Assembly (NCBI RefSeq): GCF_001296045.1
Contig: NZ_LJHS01000005.1
Coordinates: forward strand, 1 to 64,000
Direction: 5' to 3'
DNA length: 64,000 nt
Source: Rhizobium sp. AAP43
GTDB lineage: Bacteria; Pseudomonadota; Alphaproteobacteria; Rhizobiales; Rhizobiaceae
Shown piece after piece: positions 43,272-52,351 of the stretch. The notes under the pieces are model-generated. The model saw only the letters and a list, made by a program, of their open reading frames with translations. It made no database searches and was not told the origin of the DNA. The number at the start of each line of letters is the position of its first letter. Positions within the stretch are counted from its first letter, which is position 1. Position numbers and translations under genes: made by a program.

Positions 43272-45924
43272 CGACAATCCTCCTGATTTCCGGGCGGCAG
43301 GAGCCGCAATTGGTGCCTGCATTCAAAGCCTTGCCGATGGCTTCGACCGAGCAGCAGCCGCTACGGGCGGCAGCCGAAATCTCGTTGACGCCGACCGAGA
43401 AACACGAGCAGACGATCGCGCCCTTATCCGGCCGTCCGGGTGCCGGCCGCCCTGCCACCAGCATGGATCGCGCTCGCGGGTCGGAATGGCGCTCGGTCAG
43501 CTGGTCCGCTGCCCACTGCCGCGACACGGACACTGGTCCGCGCGACACAAAAAGTGCTGCGATCAGCTGGTCGCCTTCGAATGCGAGGATCCGGTGGTCG
43601 CCTGTCTGACTGTCGATATAGCCTAAGAGTTGCAGGCTCTCGCCGAGGTTCAGGCTATCACGAAGCCAGCTCTCCCAGCCGTCTGCCGTCGTATTGCCGG
43701 CAAATTCCACCCGATGGCCGCCATTCGTCCGCGCAATCGCCCAGTAGGCGAAAGGCAGGTCTGCTGGCTTTATGGTGGAAACGAGGAAGCCGTGGTTGGA
43801 GGCCTCGTTGCGCTTGACGGAGACCTCCGTCCGCTTCAGGGCGGGTTGCCCCGAGACGGGATCGACCTTGGACGGCACCAGCGTGCAGACACGGGCGGAC
43901 GGTGCCGTTTCACCGGTCCAGTGCATGGGAACGAAGACCGCGCCGCGCGCCTGCCTCTCCGTCAGCAGGGCCCGGACGATGACAGTTGCGCCGTCGCGGC
44001 CTTCCACCTCGACGAGATCCGCATCCGACAGCCCGATTTCCGCGGCATCGAGTGGGTGGATCTCGCAAAAAGGTTCGGCGATGTGGGCGGACAAACGGGC
44101 GCTCTTTCCGGTCCGGGTCATCGTGTGCCAGTGGTCGCGCACCCGGCCGGTGTTGAGCGTGAAGGGATAACGCTCGTCCAGCTTCGGCATGGCAGCCGCG
44201 GCGACGGCTATGAAACGCGCCTTGCCGTCAGGGTGATAGAAGCGGCCGTCGGCAAAGAAGCGCTCGCGTGGTGCGGTGCCCTCCGCTTGGGGCCATTGGA
44301 ACGGCGACAGCTTGTCGTAGGCTTCATCGTCGATCGTGGCATGCGCGCCGATGTCGAAGTCGCGCGTGCCATCGTTTTCAAAGGCGGACAGGGTTGCATG
44401 TTCGGCAAAGATTTCAGCTGGCGAGGCATAATCGAAAGCCTTGGCAAACCCCATGCGCTTTCCGACTTCAGCAAGCTGCCACCAATCCGGACGGGCTTCG
44501 GCCGGTACGGACAAGAAGGGTCGCTGGCGCGAGATCCGGCGTTCGGAATTGGTGACGGTGCCGGATTTTTCACCCCATCCCGTTGCTGGCAGGAGCACAT
44601 GGGCGAGCCGCGCCGTGTCCGTATTCTTCTGGATGTCGGAGACCACAATGAAGGGGCAGACTTCCAGTGCTTTCCTGATGGCGTCTGCGTTCGGCATAGA
44701 GACCACGGGGTTGGTGGACATGATCCAGATCGCCTTGATCCGGCCGTCGGCCACGGCCTCGAACATGTCGACGGCCTTGAGGCCGGCTTTGGCCGCGATG
44801 ACTGGCGCATTCCAGAAGCGCTGGACCCTTTCGCGATCAACCGGGTTCTCGATCGCCATATGGCCGGCGAGCATGTTGGCGAGACCACCGACTTCGCGTC
44901 CGCCCATAGCATTGGGCTGACCGGTGAGCGAAAATGGTCCCATGCCGGGCTGGCCGATCCGGCCCGTGGCCAGATGGCAGTTGAGTATGGCGTTCACCTT
45001 GTCGGTGCCTGAGGCCGACTGGTTGACGCCTTGGCTGTAGCAGGTGACGACCTTCTCCGTCTGCCCGAAGAGCCAGAAGAACTGGCGAAGCAGCATGCCG
45101 GATACGCCCGTTGCCTCGGAAAGGTCCGACATGGACTGGCGAGAAACCGCCATCAGCGCTTCGGCTAGACCAGTCGTGTGGGCGCCAACGAAAGCTTCGT
45201 CGGTCCGGCCGGTCTCGACCAGATGGGCGAGCAGACCGTTGAACAGGGCAACGTCTCCATCCGGGCGGACGGAGAGGTGCAGATCGGCGAGATCGGAAGT
45301 GGCGGTGCGCCGCGGATCGATGACGACAACCTTCATCGTCGGCCGTGCGGCCTTGGCAGCCGCGAGGCGCTGGTAGAGAACGGGATGGCACCAGGCCATA
45401 TTGGAGCCAACCAGCACGACGAGATCGGCAAGCTCCAGATCCTCATAAGCGCCGGGGACTGTATCGGACCCGAAGGCGCGCCGGTGCCCGGCAACGGAGG
45501 ATGCCATGCAAAGGCGTGAATTGGTGTCGATATTGGCGGAGCCGATGAAGCCTTTCATCAGTTTGTTGGCGACGTAGTAGTCTTCGGTCAGCAACTGGCC
45601 GGATACGTAGAAGGCAACGGAGTCGGGCCCATGCTCGGCGATTGTTTGGCTAAAGGTCGTCGCGACGCGGTCTAGCGCTTCGTCCCAGGCAGCCCGTTCA
45701 CCATCGATCTCAGGGTAGAGTGCCCGACCGTCGAGATCGAGCGTTTCGGCGAGCGCCGAGCCCTTGGAGCAGAGGCGGCCGAAATTGGCCGGATGGTCCG
45801 GATCGCCGTTGACGCTCACCTTGCCGGCGTCATCGACACTGGCAATCACGCCGCAGCCGACGCCGCAATAGGGACAGGTGGTCTTGGTTTCAGTCGACAT
45901 GGACGCCTTCGCCAAGCTCACCAT
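43243..45924 (-). CDS. nasA: Assimilatory nitrate reductase catalytic subunit
   Basis: An 893-residue molybdopterin (bis-MGD) nitrate reductase that reduces nitrate to nitrite in the cytoplasm. N-terminal [4Fe-4S] ligands: C17, C20, C24 and the later Cys in GRLCSKG. Central molybdopterin domains contain NTNSRLCMASSVAG and QPNAMGGREVGG. A C-terminal BFD-like [2Fe-2S] domain has CSC...CGSC, typical of NasA forms that receive electrons without a NapC-type partner. I chose ATG 45924 with GGAG eight bases upstream; GTG 45933 overlaps the nirD stop and is an alternative. Confidence 0.93.
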   Translation of the reverse strand: MVSLAKASMSTETKTTCPYCGVGCGVIASVDDAGKVSVNGDPDHPANFGRLCSKGSALAETLDLDGRALYPEIDGERAAWDEALDRVATTFSQTIAEHGPDSVAFYVSGQLLTEDYYVANKLMKGFIGSANIDTNSRLCMASSVAGHRRAFGSDTVPGAYEDLELADLVVLVGSNMAWCHPVLYQRLAAAKAARPTMKVVVIDPRRTATSDLADLHLSVRPDGDVALFNGLLAHLVETGRTDEAFVGAHTTGLAEALMAVSRQSMSDLSEATGVSGMLLRQFFWLFGQTEKVVTCYSQGVNQSASGTDKVNAILNCHLATGRIGQPGMGPFSLTGQPNAMGGREVGGLANMLAGHMAIENPVDRERVQRFWNAPVIAAKAGLKAVDMFEAVADGRIKAIWIMSTNPVVSMPNADAIRKALEVCPFIVVSDIQKNTDTARLAHVLLPATGWGEKSGTVTNSERRISRQRPFLSVPAEARPDWWQLAEVGKRMGFAKAFDYASPAEIFAEHATLSAFENDGTRDFDIGAHATIDDEAYDKLSPFQWPQAEGTAPRERFFADGRFYHPDGKARFIAVAAAAMPKLDERYPFTLNTGRVRDHWHTMTRTGKSARLSAHIAEPFCEIHPLDAAEIGLSDADLVEVEGRDGATVIVRALLTERQARGAVFVPMHWTGETAPSARVCTLVPSKVDPVSGQPALKRTEVSVKRNEASNHGFLVSTIKPADLPFAYWAIARTNGGHRVEFAGNTTADGWESWLRDSLNLGESLQLLGYIDSQTGDHRILAFEGDQLIAALFVSRGPVSVSRQWAADQLTERHSDPRARSMLVAGRPAPGRPDKGAIVCSCFSVGVNEISAAARSGCCSVEAIGKALNAGTNCGSCRPEIRRIVDATHVLAAE

Positions 45925-45929
45925 CGCAT

Positions 45930-46259
45930 TCACTCCGCCGCTACCAGCATCGCGTCGAGCGCGATGGAGAGTTGACCGTCGATGTTGCGCAGCGGAATGG
46001 TCCTGACCTCACCTTCATCGGCCCCGAGCGCCTTGCCGCTTTCGAGCGAGATGACGAAGTTGTGCAGGGGGCAGGTGACGGCCTTGCCGTGCACGATGCC
46101 CTGGGAGAGCGGGCCGCCCTTGTGGGGGCAGTGGTCCTCGATGGCGAAAACCTCGTTTTCGTTGGTGCGGAAAACGGCGATCTTGCCCTCGGGCGTTTTC
46201 ACGCAGCGGGCACCACGCAGGGGAATGTCGTCGATATGGCCGATGGCGATCCAGTTCAT
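45930..46259 (-). CDS. nirD: Nitrite reductase (NADH) small subunit, Rieske type
   Basis: A 109-residue NirD with a Rieske-like fold and, unlike the E. coli enterobacterial form, complete [2Fe-2S] ligands CPH...CPLH (DHCPHKGGPL and VTCPLHNF). It partners NirB in reducing nitrite to ammonium. AAGGAACACACCC lies upstream of the start. Between nirB and nasA, six bases before nasA. Confidence 0.9.
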   Translation of the reverse strand: MNWIAIGHIDDIPLRGARCVKTPEGKIAVFRTNENEVFAIEDHCPHKGGPLSQGIVHGKAVTCPLHNFVISLESGKALGADEGEVRTIPLRNIDGQLSIALDAMLVAAE

Positions 46260-46281
46260 GGGTGTGTTCCTTGTTGTTGCC

Positions 46282-46412
46282 TAAGACCCCTCCCCACCCT
46301 CCCCACAAGGGGGAGGGCTTAACCCAGCCGAACCCTTGGTGAGAGAACCGAGCGGTTTCAGCTTGGTCCTCTCCCCCCTTGTGGGGGAGATGGCCGGCAG
46401 GCCAGAGAGGGT
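46282..46412. repeat. REP/RIME-like palindromic repeat element between nirB and nirD
   Basis: Stem CCCTCCCC/GGGGAGGG (46297-46304/46310-46317), stem CTCCCCC/GGGGGAG (46371-46377/46383-46389) and a GGCC-ggca-GGCC hairpin just after it. The CTCTCCCCC...GGGGGAGATGGCCGG string is the sort of intergenic palindrome scattered through Rhizobiaceae genomes. It fills the whole nirD-nirB gap and may stabilise or process the transcript. Confidence 0.6.
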
Positions 46413-46415
46413 CTT

Positions 46416-48863
46416 CTATTCCGCCGCCGCCGAGAACCCGACGGTTGCCATGGGCTTGAACTCATGCTTGTCCTTGCCGGAGACGCGTTCCGACCAGGGG
46501 TCCACCTGGGCAAACGACTGGCTGAAGACGAAGCGCTCGTAATAGCCCTTGCGCTTTTCCGCGTCGGTCATGATCTGGCGGCGGATCTCATCCAGTCCGA
46601 CGCGCTTGGCCCATTTGTAGATGCGCTCGAGATAACGGGCCTGCTCGCGGTACATCTGGGTGAGCGCCACGATATGTTCGAGGGCTTCGTCCTCGCTCTT
46701 CACCAGGCCGAGCACTTCGGTGCCCTTGATGTCGAGGCCGGCAGCACCGGCGAAGTGGATCTCGAAACCACTGTCGACGCAGATGACGCCGATATCCTTG
46801 CAGGTGGCTTCGGCGCAGTTGCGCGGACACCCAGAAACGGCGAGCTTCAGCTTCGCCGGTGTCCATGAGCCCCACATGAATTTCTCAATGCGGATGCCAA
46901 GCCCGGTTGAATCCTGCGTTCCGAAGCGGCACCAGTCGGAACCGACGCAGGTCTTTACGGTGCGAAGGCCCTTGGCATAGGCCTGGCCGGAGACGAAACC
47001 GGCCTTGCCGAGATCGGACCAGACGGCGGGCAGGTCTTCCTTCTCGATACCGAGCAAATCGATGCGCTGACCGCCGGTCACCTTCACCAGTGGGATATCA
47101 AACTTGTCGACGACATCGGCGATCGCGCGCAGTTCGGCGGCATTCGTGACGCCGCCCCACATGCGCGGCACGACCGAATAGGTGCCGTCTTTCTGGATGT
47201 TGGCGTGCACGCGTTCGTTGATGTAACGCGACTGGTAGTCATCGGCATATTCATCCGGCCAGTCACAAACCAGGTAGTAGTTGAGTGCCGGACGGCATTT
47301 GGCGCAGCCGCAGGATGTCTTCCACTCCAGTTCCTGCATCACGGCTGGAATGGTCTTCAGCCCCTTGGCCTTGATCAGACGGCGGACATCATCATGACCG
47401 AGTTCGGTGCAGGTGCACATTGGTGTTACGGCGGCGGGGTTGTAGGCGTCGCCCAAAGTCAGGGCCATCAACTGCTCGACAAGGCCCGTGCAGGAGCCGC
47501 AAGAAGCGGATGCTTTGGTATGGGCGCGCACGTCATCAAGCGAGGTCAGGCCCTTGGACGAGATCGTGGTCGTGATCTTGCCCTTGCAGACGCCGTTGCA
47601 GCCGCAGATTTCTGCATCATCCGGCAAGGCTGCAACGGCCGCCATAGGGTCCAGCGGGGTGCCCCCCTGGTATGACTGGCCGAATATCAGGGTTTCGCGC
47701 ATTTGAGAGATGTCGGTTCCGCGCTTCATCAGATCGAAGAACCAGGAACCGTCAGCGGTTTCGCCGTAGAGCACGGCGCCGAGGATCTTGTTGTCCTTCA
47801 GCACGAGGCGCTTGTAGATGCCGGCGGAAGCATCGCGCAGAACGATTTCCTCGCGGTCAGGCGCTTCTGCAAAGTCGCCGGCCGAGAACAGGTTGATGCC
47901 GGTCACCTTGAGCTTCGTGTTGACGACGGAGCCGTGATACTCGCCGGTGCCACCGGTCAGGCAATCGGCAAGAACGCGGGCTGCTTCATAAAGGGGCGCG
48001 ACGAGGCCGTAGCAGGTGCCGCGATGTTCGGCGCATTCGCCGAGTGCAAAGATATTGGGGTCCGAGGTCATCATGCCGTCGTCGACGACAATGCCGCGGT
48101 TGACCGCTATGCCTGCATCCTTGGCGAGCTGGGAGGCCGGGCGGATGCCGACGGCCATGATGACCATGTCGCCCTTGATCACACGGCCGTCTTCCAGTTC
48201 GATGCCTTCGACCTTGTCGGTTCCGAGGATCTGCTTGGTGTTGGCCTTTGTGATGATGTCGATGCCGCGTTCGGTGAGCGCCTTTTCCAAGAGGTAGGCG
48301 GCGGCCGGATCGAGCTGGCGCTCCATGATGGTTGGCATCAGGTGGATGACGGTGACATCCATTCCCTGGCGCTTCAGGCCGTAAGCCGCTTCAAGACCCA
48401 GCAGGCCGGCGCCGATGACGATGGCGCGACCCTTGCCTTCGGCGATCTTCAGCATGTTGTCGACGTCGTCGAGATCTCGGTAGGGCAGTACACCCGGCAG
48501 CTGGTGGCCGGGAACCGGGATGATGAAGGGCAGCGAGCCGGTTGCGATGACCAGCTTGTCGTAAGGGACTGTGATGCCGTTGGCCGATGTCACCGTCTTG
48601 GCCTGGCGATCGATCTCGGTGACTTTGGCGCCCTTGTGCAGGGTCACGCCATGGGCGGTGTACCAGTGGTCATTGTGGATGACGATGTCTTCATAGGACT
48701 TTTCGCCTGATAGCACCGGCGAGAGCATGATGCGGTCGTAGTTGACGCGCGGCTCAGCGTTGAAGATGGTCACGTCGTAAAGGCCCGGCGCCTTTTCGAA
48801 CAATTCCTCCATCATGCGGCCCGGAGCCATGCCATTTCCGATGATGACGAGTTTCTCAGCCAT
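46416..48863 (-). CDS. nirB: Nitrite reductase (NADH) large subunit
   Basis: An 815-residue siroheme enzyme that reduces nitrite to ammonium with NADH. The N-terminal FAD domain starts IIGNGMAPGRMMEE; NAD-binding motif VIGAGLLGLEAAYG near 147. Two BFD-type [2Fe-2S] segments (CGCNGVCKG...CGSCTG and CTCTELGHDDVR...CGCAKCRP) precede the nitrite/sulfite reductase half-domains. Siroheme/[4Fe-4S] ligands lie in TCVGSDWCRFGTQDS and SGCPRNCAEATCKD (residues about 640-690). GGAG is eight bases upstream of the ATG. Its stop is adjacent to a REP-like element. Confidence 0.94.
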   Translation of the reverse strand: MAEKLVIIGNGMAPGRMMEELFEKAPGLYDVTIFNAEPRVNYDRIMLSPVLSGEKSYEDIVIHNDHWYTAHGVTLHKGAKVTEIDRQAKTVTSANGITVPYDKLVIATGSLPFIIPVPGHQLPGVLPYRDLDDVDNMLKIAEGKGRAIVIGAGLLGLEAAYGLKRQGMDVTVIHLMPTIMERQLDPAAAYLLEKALTERGIDIITKANTKQILGTDKVEGIELEDGRVIKGDMVIMAVGIRPASQLAKDAGIAVNRGIVVDDGMMTSDPNIFALGECAEHRGTCYGLVAPLYEAARVLADCLTGGTGEYHGSVVNTKLKVTGINLFSAGDFAEAPDREEIVLRDASAGIYKRLVLKDNKILGAVLYGETADGSWFFDLMKRGTDISQMRETLIFGQSYQGGTPLDPMAAVAALPDDAEICGCNGVCKGKITTTISSKGLTSLDDVRAHTKASASCGSCTGLVEQLMALTLGDAYNPAAVTPMCTCTELGHDDVRRLIKAKGLKTIPAVMQELEWKTSCGCAKCRPALNYYLVCDWPDEYADDYQSRYINERVHANIQKDGTYSVVPRMWGGVTNAAELRAIADVVDKFDIPLVKVTGGQRIDLLGIEKEDLPAVWSDLGKAGFVSGQAYAKGLRTVKTCVGSDWCRFGTQDSTGLGIRIEKFMWGSWTPAKLKLAVSGCPRNCAEATCKDIGVICVDSGFEIHFAGAAGLDIKGTEVLGLVKSEDEALEHIVALTQMYREQARYLERIYKWAKRVGLDEIRRQIMTDAEKRKGYYERFVFSQSFAQVDPWSERVSGKDKHEFKPMATVGFSAAAE

Positions 48864-48868
48864 TGATG

Positions 48869-49666
48869 TTACTCCGCAGCTTCGACAAAGCGGTGGCGTT
48901 CGTAGAGGAACTTCAACACGGCTTCGCGGGATTTGAGGTAGGTTCGGTCGGCGGCGAGCGCGATGCGGTCGCGCGGGCGCAGGATCGGGACTTCCAGCAC
49001 TTCGCCAATGCGGGCTGCCGGGCCGTTGGTCATCATGACGATGCGGTCGGAGAGCAGCACAGCCTCGTCGACGTCATGGGTGATCATGATCATCGTGTTG
49101 CCGAGACGGGAATGGATTTCCATCACCGCATCCTGCAGATGGGCGCGGGTGAGGGCATCGAGCGCGCCGAAAGGCTCGTCGAGCAGCAGGATCTTCGGCT
49201 CCATGGCGAGTGCGCGGGCGATGCCGACGCGCTGTTTCATGCCACCGGAGATCTCCGCCGGGCGCTTGTCCTTGGCATGGCCCATCTGGACGAGATCCAG
49301 ATTGCGCATCACCCATTCATGCTTTTCCGCCTTGGTCTTGCGGCCGGCAAAGACCTTCGAGACTGCAAGATTGACGTTTTCATAGACGGTCAGCCAAGGC
49401 AGGAGCGAGTGGTTTTGAAAGACCACGGCGCGTTCTGGGCCTGGCGCGTTGACCTCGACGTTTTCGAGCAAAACGGCACCGGAGGAGACGCGCGTCAGGC
49501 CGGCGATGAGGTTGAGCAAGGTCGACTTGCCGCAGCCAGAATGGCCGATGATCGAGACGAATTCACCTTTGTCGATGGTGAGGCTGACATCCTTGAGGAC
49601 GTCCGTCTTCGTGCCGCCCCGTTCAAAGCTTTTGTCGATATGGTCGATCTTGAGATAGGCGTTCAT
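48869..49666 (-). CDS. nrtC: Nitrate ABC transporter ATPase
   Basis: A 265-residue NrtC/D-type ATPase of the nitrate/sulfonate/taurine family: Walker A GHSGCGKST (about 42-50), signature ISGGMKQRVGIARAL, Walker B ILLLDEPFGALDALTR. It lacks the extra C-terminal NrtA-like domain of cyanobacterial NrtC, so it is equivalent to NrtD in length. ATG 49666 has GGAGAGCGAGC upstream. Eleven bases after nrtB and five before nirB. Confidence 0.92.
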   Translation of the reverse strand: MNAYLKIDHIDKSFERGGTKTDVLKDVSLTIDKGEFVSIIGHSGCGKSTLLNLIAGLTRVSSGAVLLENVEVNAPGPERAVVFQNHSLLPWLTVYENVNLAVSKVFAGRKTKAEKHEWVMRNLDLVQMGHAKDKRPAEISGGMKQRVGIARALAMEPKILLLDEPFGALDALTRAHLQDAVMEIHSRLGNTMIMITHDVDEAVLLSDRIVMMTNGPAARIGEVLEVPILRPRDRIALAADRTYLKSREAVLKFLYERHRFVEAAE

Positions 49667-49677
49667 GCTCGCTCTCC

Positions 49678-50574
49678 TCAGTTCTTCGCGGTGCCGCGGG
49701 TGATGACGTTGCCGAGAAGGGCGACCAGCTTGTCGAGGACGAAGCCGGTCACGCCGATATAGGCGAGCGCCACGATGATGTCGGAGAGGCGCGAGGAATT
49801 CCACGCATCCCAGATGAAGAAGCCGATGCCGACGCCGCCGGTCAGCATTTCCGCAGCAACGATGGCCAGCCACGACAGGCCGATGCCGATACGAAGGCCG
49901 GTGAAAATGTAAGGAGCTGCAGCCGGCACCATGATGCGGATGAAGAATTCCAGCGGATTGAGGCGCAGTACGCGGGCGATGTTGCGATAGTCTTCCGGGA
50001 TATTGCGCACGCCGACAGCGGTGTTGATGATCACGGGCCAGATCGAGGTGATGAAGATGACGAAGATCGCCGACGGATTGGAGTTCTGGAATGCGGCGAG
50101 CGACAGCGGCAGCCAGGCCAGCGGTGGCACCGTGCGCAGGATCTGGAAGATCGGATCGAGACCGCGCATGGCCCAGACCGACTGGCCGACAACCGCACCC
50201 AGGAAGACGCCGACGACAGCTGCGAGGCCGAAACCGATGGCGACACGTTCAAGCGAGATCAGAACCCGCCAGGCAAGACCAATGTCCTGCGAGCCGTAAT
50301 CGAAGAACGGAAAGGCGATCAGGTCATAACTGTCGATCCAGATCTGCGATGGCGGTGGCAGGCTGGCGCCGGGATTGGAGCAGGCGATCTGCCAGACGGC
50401 CAGGAGCCCGATCAGCACCACAAGTGGCGGCAGGACATTGCGACAGAGGGCGGCGAGCGGCTTGCGGATGTTGAGCTTACTGGCTGGGCGCTGTGCGATC
50501 ATGACGACCGTCCCTGTCCTGGTCGCTGAAATGGCCGTCGCCTCGGTCTCAGTCTTGCGGGCGGTTGCGGTCAT
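49678..50574 (-). CDS. nrtB: Nitrate ABC transporter permease
   Basis: A 298-residue inner-membrane permease with a cytoplasmic N-terminal tail of about 40 residues, then about six spans. Family blocks: SLERVAIGFGLAAVVGVFLG, LRTVPPLAWLPLSLAAF and the coupling-loop RVLRLNPLEFFIRIMVPAAAP. AAGGA lies seven bases upstream of the start. Between nrtA and nrtC. Confidence 0.93.
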   Translation of the reverse strand: MTATARKTETEATAISATRTGTVVMIAQRPASKLNIRKPLAALCRNVLPPLVVLIGLLAVWQIACSNPGASLPPPSQIWIDSYDLIAFPFFDYGSQDIGLAWRVLISLERVAIGFGLAAVVGVFLGAVVGQSVWAMRGLDPIFQILRTVPPLAWLPLSLAAFQNSNPSAIFVIFITSIWPVIINTAVGVRNIPEDYRNIARVLRLNPLEFFIRIMVPAAAPYIFTGLRIGIGLSWLAIVAAEMLTGGVGIGFFIWDAWNSSRLSDIIVALAYIGVTGFVLDKLVALLGNVITRGTAKN

Positions 50575-50639
50575 GGTGTGGTCCTTTTGGGCGGTTGGTG
50601 TTTAGCTAGCGATGAGGGGAGGCAAATGCGCCGAGCGTC

Positions 50640-50692
50640 GCTCCCCCTCATCCGGCCATGCGTGGTTACAGCCTCCCCCGCGGGGGAGACTG
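50640..50692. repeat. REP-like palindromic fragment between nrtA and nrtB
   Basis: CTCCCCCTCATCCGGCC followed by CCTCCCCCGCGGGGGAGAC. The motif resembles the dispersed rhizobial CCCCTCATCC...CTCCCCGC...GGGGAG palindromes and has a CTCCCCCGCGGGGGAG self-complementary core. It sits directly after the nrtA stop and may act as an intra-operon 3' hairpin. Confidence 0.5.
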
Positions 50693-50697
50693 TGAAA

Positions 50698-51996
50698 TTA
50701 GGCTCCGGCCTTGATCGTCAGGCTGTCGAGATAGGCCTTCGGGTTTTCCGGATCGAAGACCTTGCCGTCGAAGAAGGTCTCCGGTCCGCGCGACGAGGAA
50801 GCCGGGATGTCGGCGGCGGCGATGCCGAGATCGGCGGCGGCGGCCCGCCAGATGTCCTCGCGGTTGACCTTGTCGACCAGTGCCTTGATGTCGGTGTCGG
50901 CTGCGAATTTGCCCCAGCGGACGTTCTCGGTCAGGAACCAGGCATCATGGCTCTTGAAAGGATAGGAAGCGTGGTCCTTCCAGAACTTCATCTCGAGTCC
51001 GGTGTTTTCGAGCAGACGGCCGTTGCCATAGTTGATGGTGCCCTTCAGGCGGCCGGCCACATCCTTCGGCGGCACGTTGAACCACTGGCGCTTGCCGAGG
51101 ATCGCCGACATCTCTTCCTTGTTGTCCATGCTGTCGGCCCAGATCTGGGCTTCCATCACGGCCATCATCAGGGCCTTGGCGGCGTTCGGATTCTTCTCGA
51201 TCCAGTCGGTGCGGAGACCCAGCGCCTTTTCCGGATGGCCCTTCCACAGCTCACCTGTGGTGCAGGCGGTAAAGCCGATGCCCTGGTTGACGAGCTGCTC
51301 GTTCCAGGGCTCGCCGACACAGAAGGCATCCATGTTGCCGACCTTCATGTTGGCAACCATCTGCGGCGGCGGGACAACGATGGTGGAGACGTCCTTGTCC
51401 GGATCGATGCCGCCGGCGGCCAGCCAGTAGCGGATCCACAGGTCATGGGTACCGCCGGGGAAGGTCATGGCGACCTTAATCTCGTTGCCGGCGGCCTTCT
51501 TGGCGGCAAAGGCTTCCTTCAGCTTCGATGCATCCAGTTGTACGCCGGTCTCGGCATATTCCTTGGCAACCGAGATGCCCTGGCTGTCGAGATTGAGGCG
51601 GGCGATGATCGACATCGGTACCGGCACATTGTTCTGCGTCACCTTGCCGGTTTCCATCAGATAGGGCATCGGGGTGAGGATATGTGCGCCATCGATGCCG
51701 TTTGCCTCGCCACCGAGGACGAGATTGTCGCGTGTCGCGCCCCAGGAAGCCTGCTTCAGGACTTCGACATCAGGCATGCCGTGTTTCTCGAAGAAGCCCT
51801 TTTCCTTGGCGATGACCAGCGGTGCGGCATCTGTCAGTGCGATGAAGCCCAGTTTGACGCCGGTGACTTCAGGGCCGGCACTCGCGGCAAAGGCGCCAGA
51901 CGGCAGGGCCAGGCGGGCTGCGCTCACGAGAGCGGCAGCGGAGGTGATCTTGAGGATCTGACGGCGGCTGATGTTCATTCCTTTAGTCTTCGTCAT
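50698..51996 (-). CDS. nrtA: Periplasmic nitrate-binding protein of the ABC transporter
   Basis: A 432-residue NrtA with a twin-arginine-type signal (NISRRQILKITSAAALVSAARLALPSGAFA), so probably exported folded through Tat. The mature part contains LGFIALTDAAPLVIAKEKGFF, WIRYWLAAGGIDPDKD and FCVGEPWNEQLV, matching NrtA. ATG 51996 has GAGGGG nine bases upstream. It heads the nrtABC-nirBD-nasA-cysG operon behind a structured leader. Its cytoplasmic paralog NasS is encoded just upstream. Confidence 0.93.
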   Translation of the reverse strand: MTKTKGMNISRRQILKITSAAALVSAARLALPSGAFAASAGPEVTGVKLGFIALTDAAPLVIAKEKGFFEKHGMPDVEVLKQASWGATRDNLVLGGEANGIDGAHILTPMPYLMETGKVTQNNVPVPMSIIARLNLDSQGISVAKEYAETGVQLDASKLKEAFAAKKAAGNEIKVAMTFPGGTHDLWIRYWLAAGGIDPDKDVSTIVVPPPQMVANMKVGNMDAFCVGEPWNEQLVNQGIGFTACTTGELWKGHPEKALGLRTDWIEKNPNAAKALMMAVMEAQIWADSMDNKEEMSAILGKRQWFNVPPKDVAGRLKGTINYGNGRLLENTGLEMKFWKDHASYPFKSHDAWFLTENVRWGKFAADTDIKALVDKVNREDIWRAAAADLGIAAADIPASSSRGPETFFDGKVFDPENPKAYLDSLTIKAGA

Positions 51997-52038
51997 AATT
52001 GTTTGCCCCTCTGGTGTGCGACGGAGATCTGGAAAACG

Positions 52039-52067
52039 AAAAAAACGCCGCGAGCTTTCCTGCGGTG
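52039..52067 (-). terminator. Leader intrinsic terminator upstream of nrtA (probable NasT antitermination target)
   Basis: On the minus strand, a 7-bp stem (52061-52067 with 52046-52052, core CCGC/GCGG) with an 8-base loop is followed directly by seven T residues (52039-52045). It ends about 40 bases before the nrtA start and after the sigma-54 promoter, so it would stop transcription before nrtA unless overcome. Confidence 0.75.
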
Positions 52068-52146
52068 TCCTGGCGGGAGGAGCCGGACAGCAAAAAGCCT
52101 GCGACGTCATTGTCTGATGGGTATCTGCGCCTCTGCGGCGCTCATC

Positions 52147-52175
52147 CGTCCTGCGATCGCCGTTGATCGTGGACG
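52147..52175 (-). ncRNA. Leader RNA hairpin with ANTAR-type hexaloop
   Basis: Minus-strand RNA folds as CGTCC...GGACG (outer, 52171-52175/52147-52151) enclosing CGATC-AACGGC-GATCG (52154-52169). The loop AACGGC has A at position 1 and G at position 4, the signature of hexaloops bound by ANTAR-domain antiterminators. It begins at the expected transcription start of the sigma-54 promoter. A second hairpin, GCGCC-GCAGA-GGCGC (52127-52141), follows but has a five-base loop as I fold it. NasT, an ANTAR protein, is encoded upstream. Confidence 0.65.
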
Positions 52176-52185
52176 AATATTAAGA

Positions 52186-52201
52186 AGCAAGAGGCGTGCC
52201 A
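52186..52201 (-). promoter_or_regulatory. Sigma-54 promoter of the nitrate assimilation operon
   Basis: TGGCAC-GCCTC-TTGCT on the minus strand is a full match to the -24/-12 consensus TGGCAC-N5-TTGC[A/T]. Start of transcription is expected near 52174-52176, leaving a leader of about 180 bases before nrtA. This places the operon under nitrogen (NtrC-type) control. I do not see a convincing NtrC site in the sequence between the promoter and nasS. Confidence 0.8.
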
Positions 52202-52351
52202 GTTTTAGAAAGCGCTCTTGAAGTTGTTGATATGGAAGGTTTTTCTGCTCGTAAGCCTGTCGTCTGCCTGGCGTTGTGGGTAAAGGCTCTGCATGTTTCG
52301 CGATCTCGCTTTGAATGCAGATGCCGCTGCTTTGTGCAGTGCACGCTTCAA

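Noticed and set aside
43630..45012. 460-codon plus-strand frame inside nasA
   Set aside because: Antisense shadow of nasA; no domain or initiation signal seen.
52127..52141. Second canonical ANTAR hexaloop in the nrtA leader
   Set aside because: The stem is strong, but the loop is five bases (GCAGA) by my fold and lacks the A1/G4 pattern, so it is not claimed as a hexaloop.
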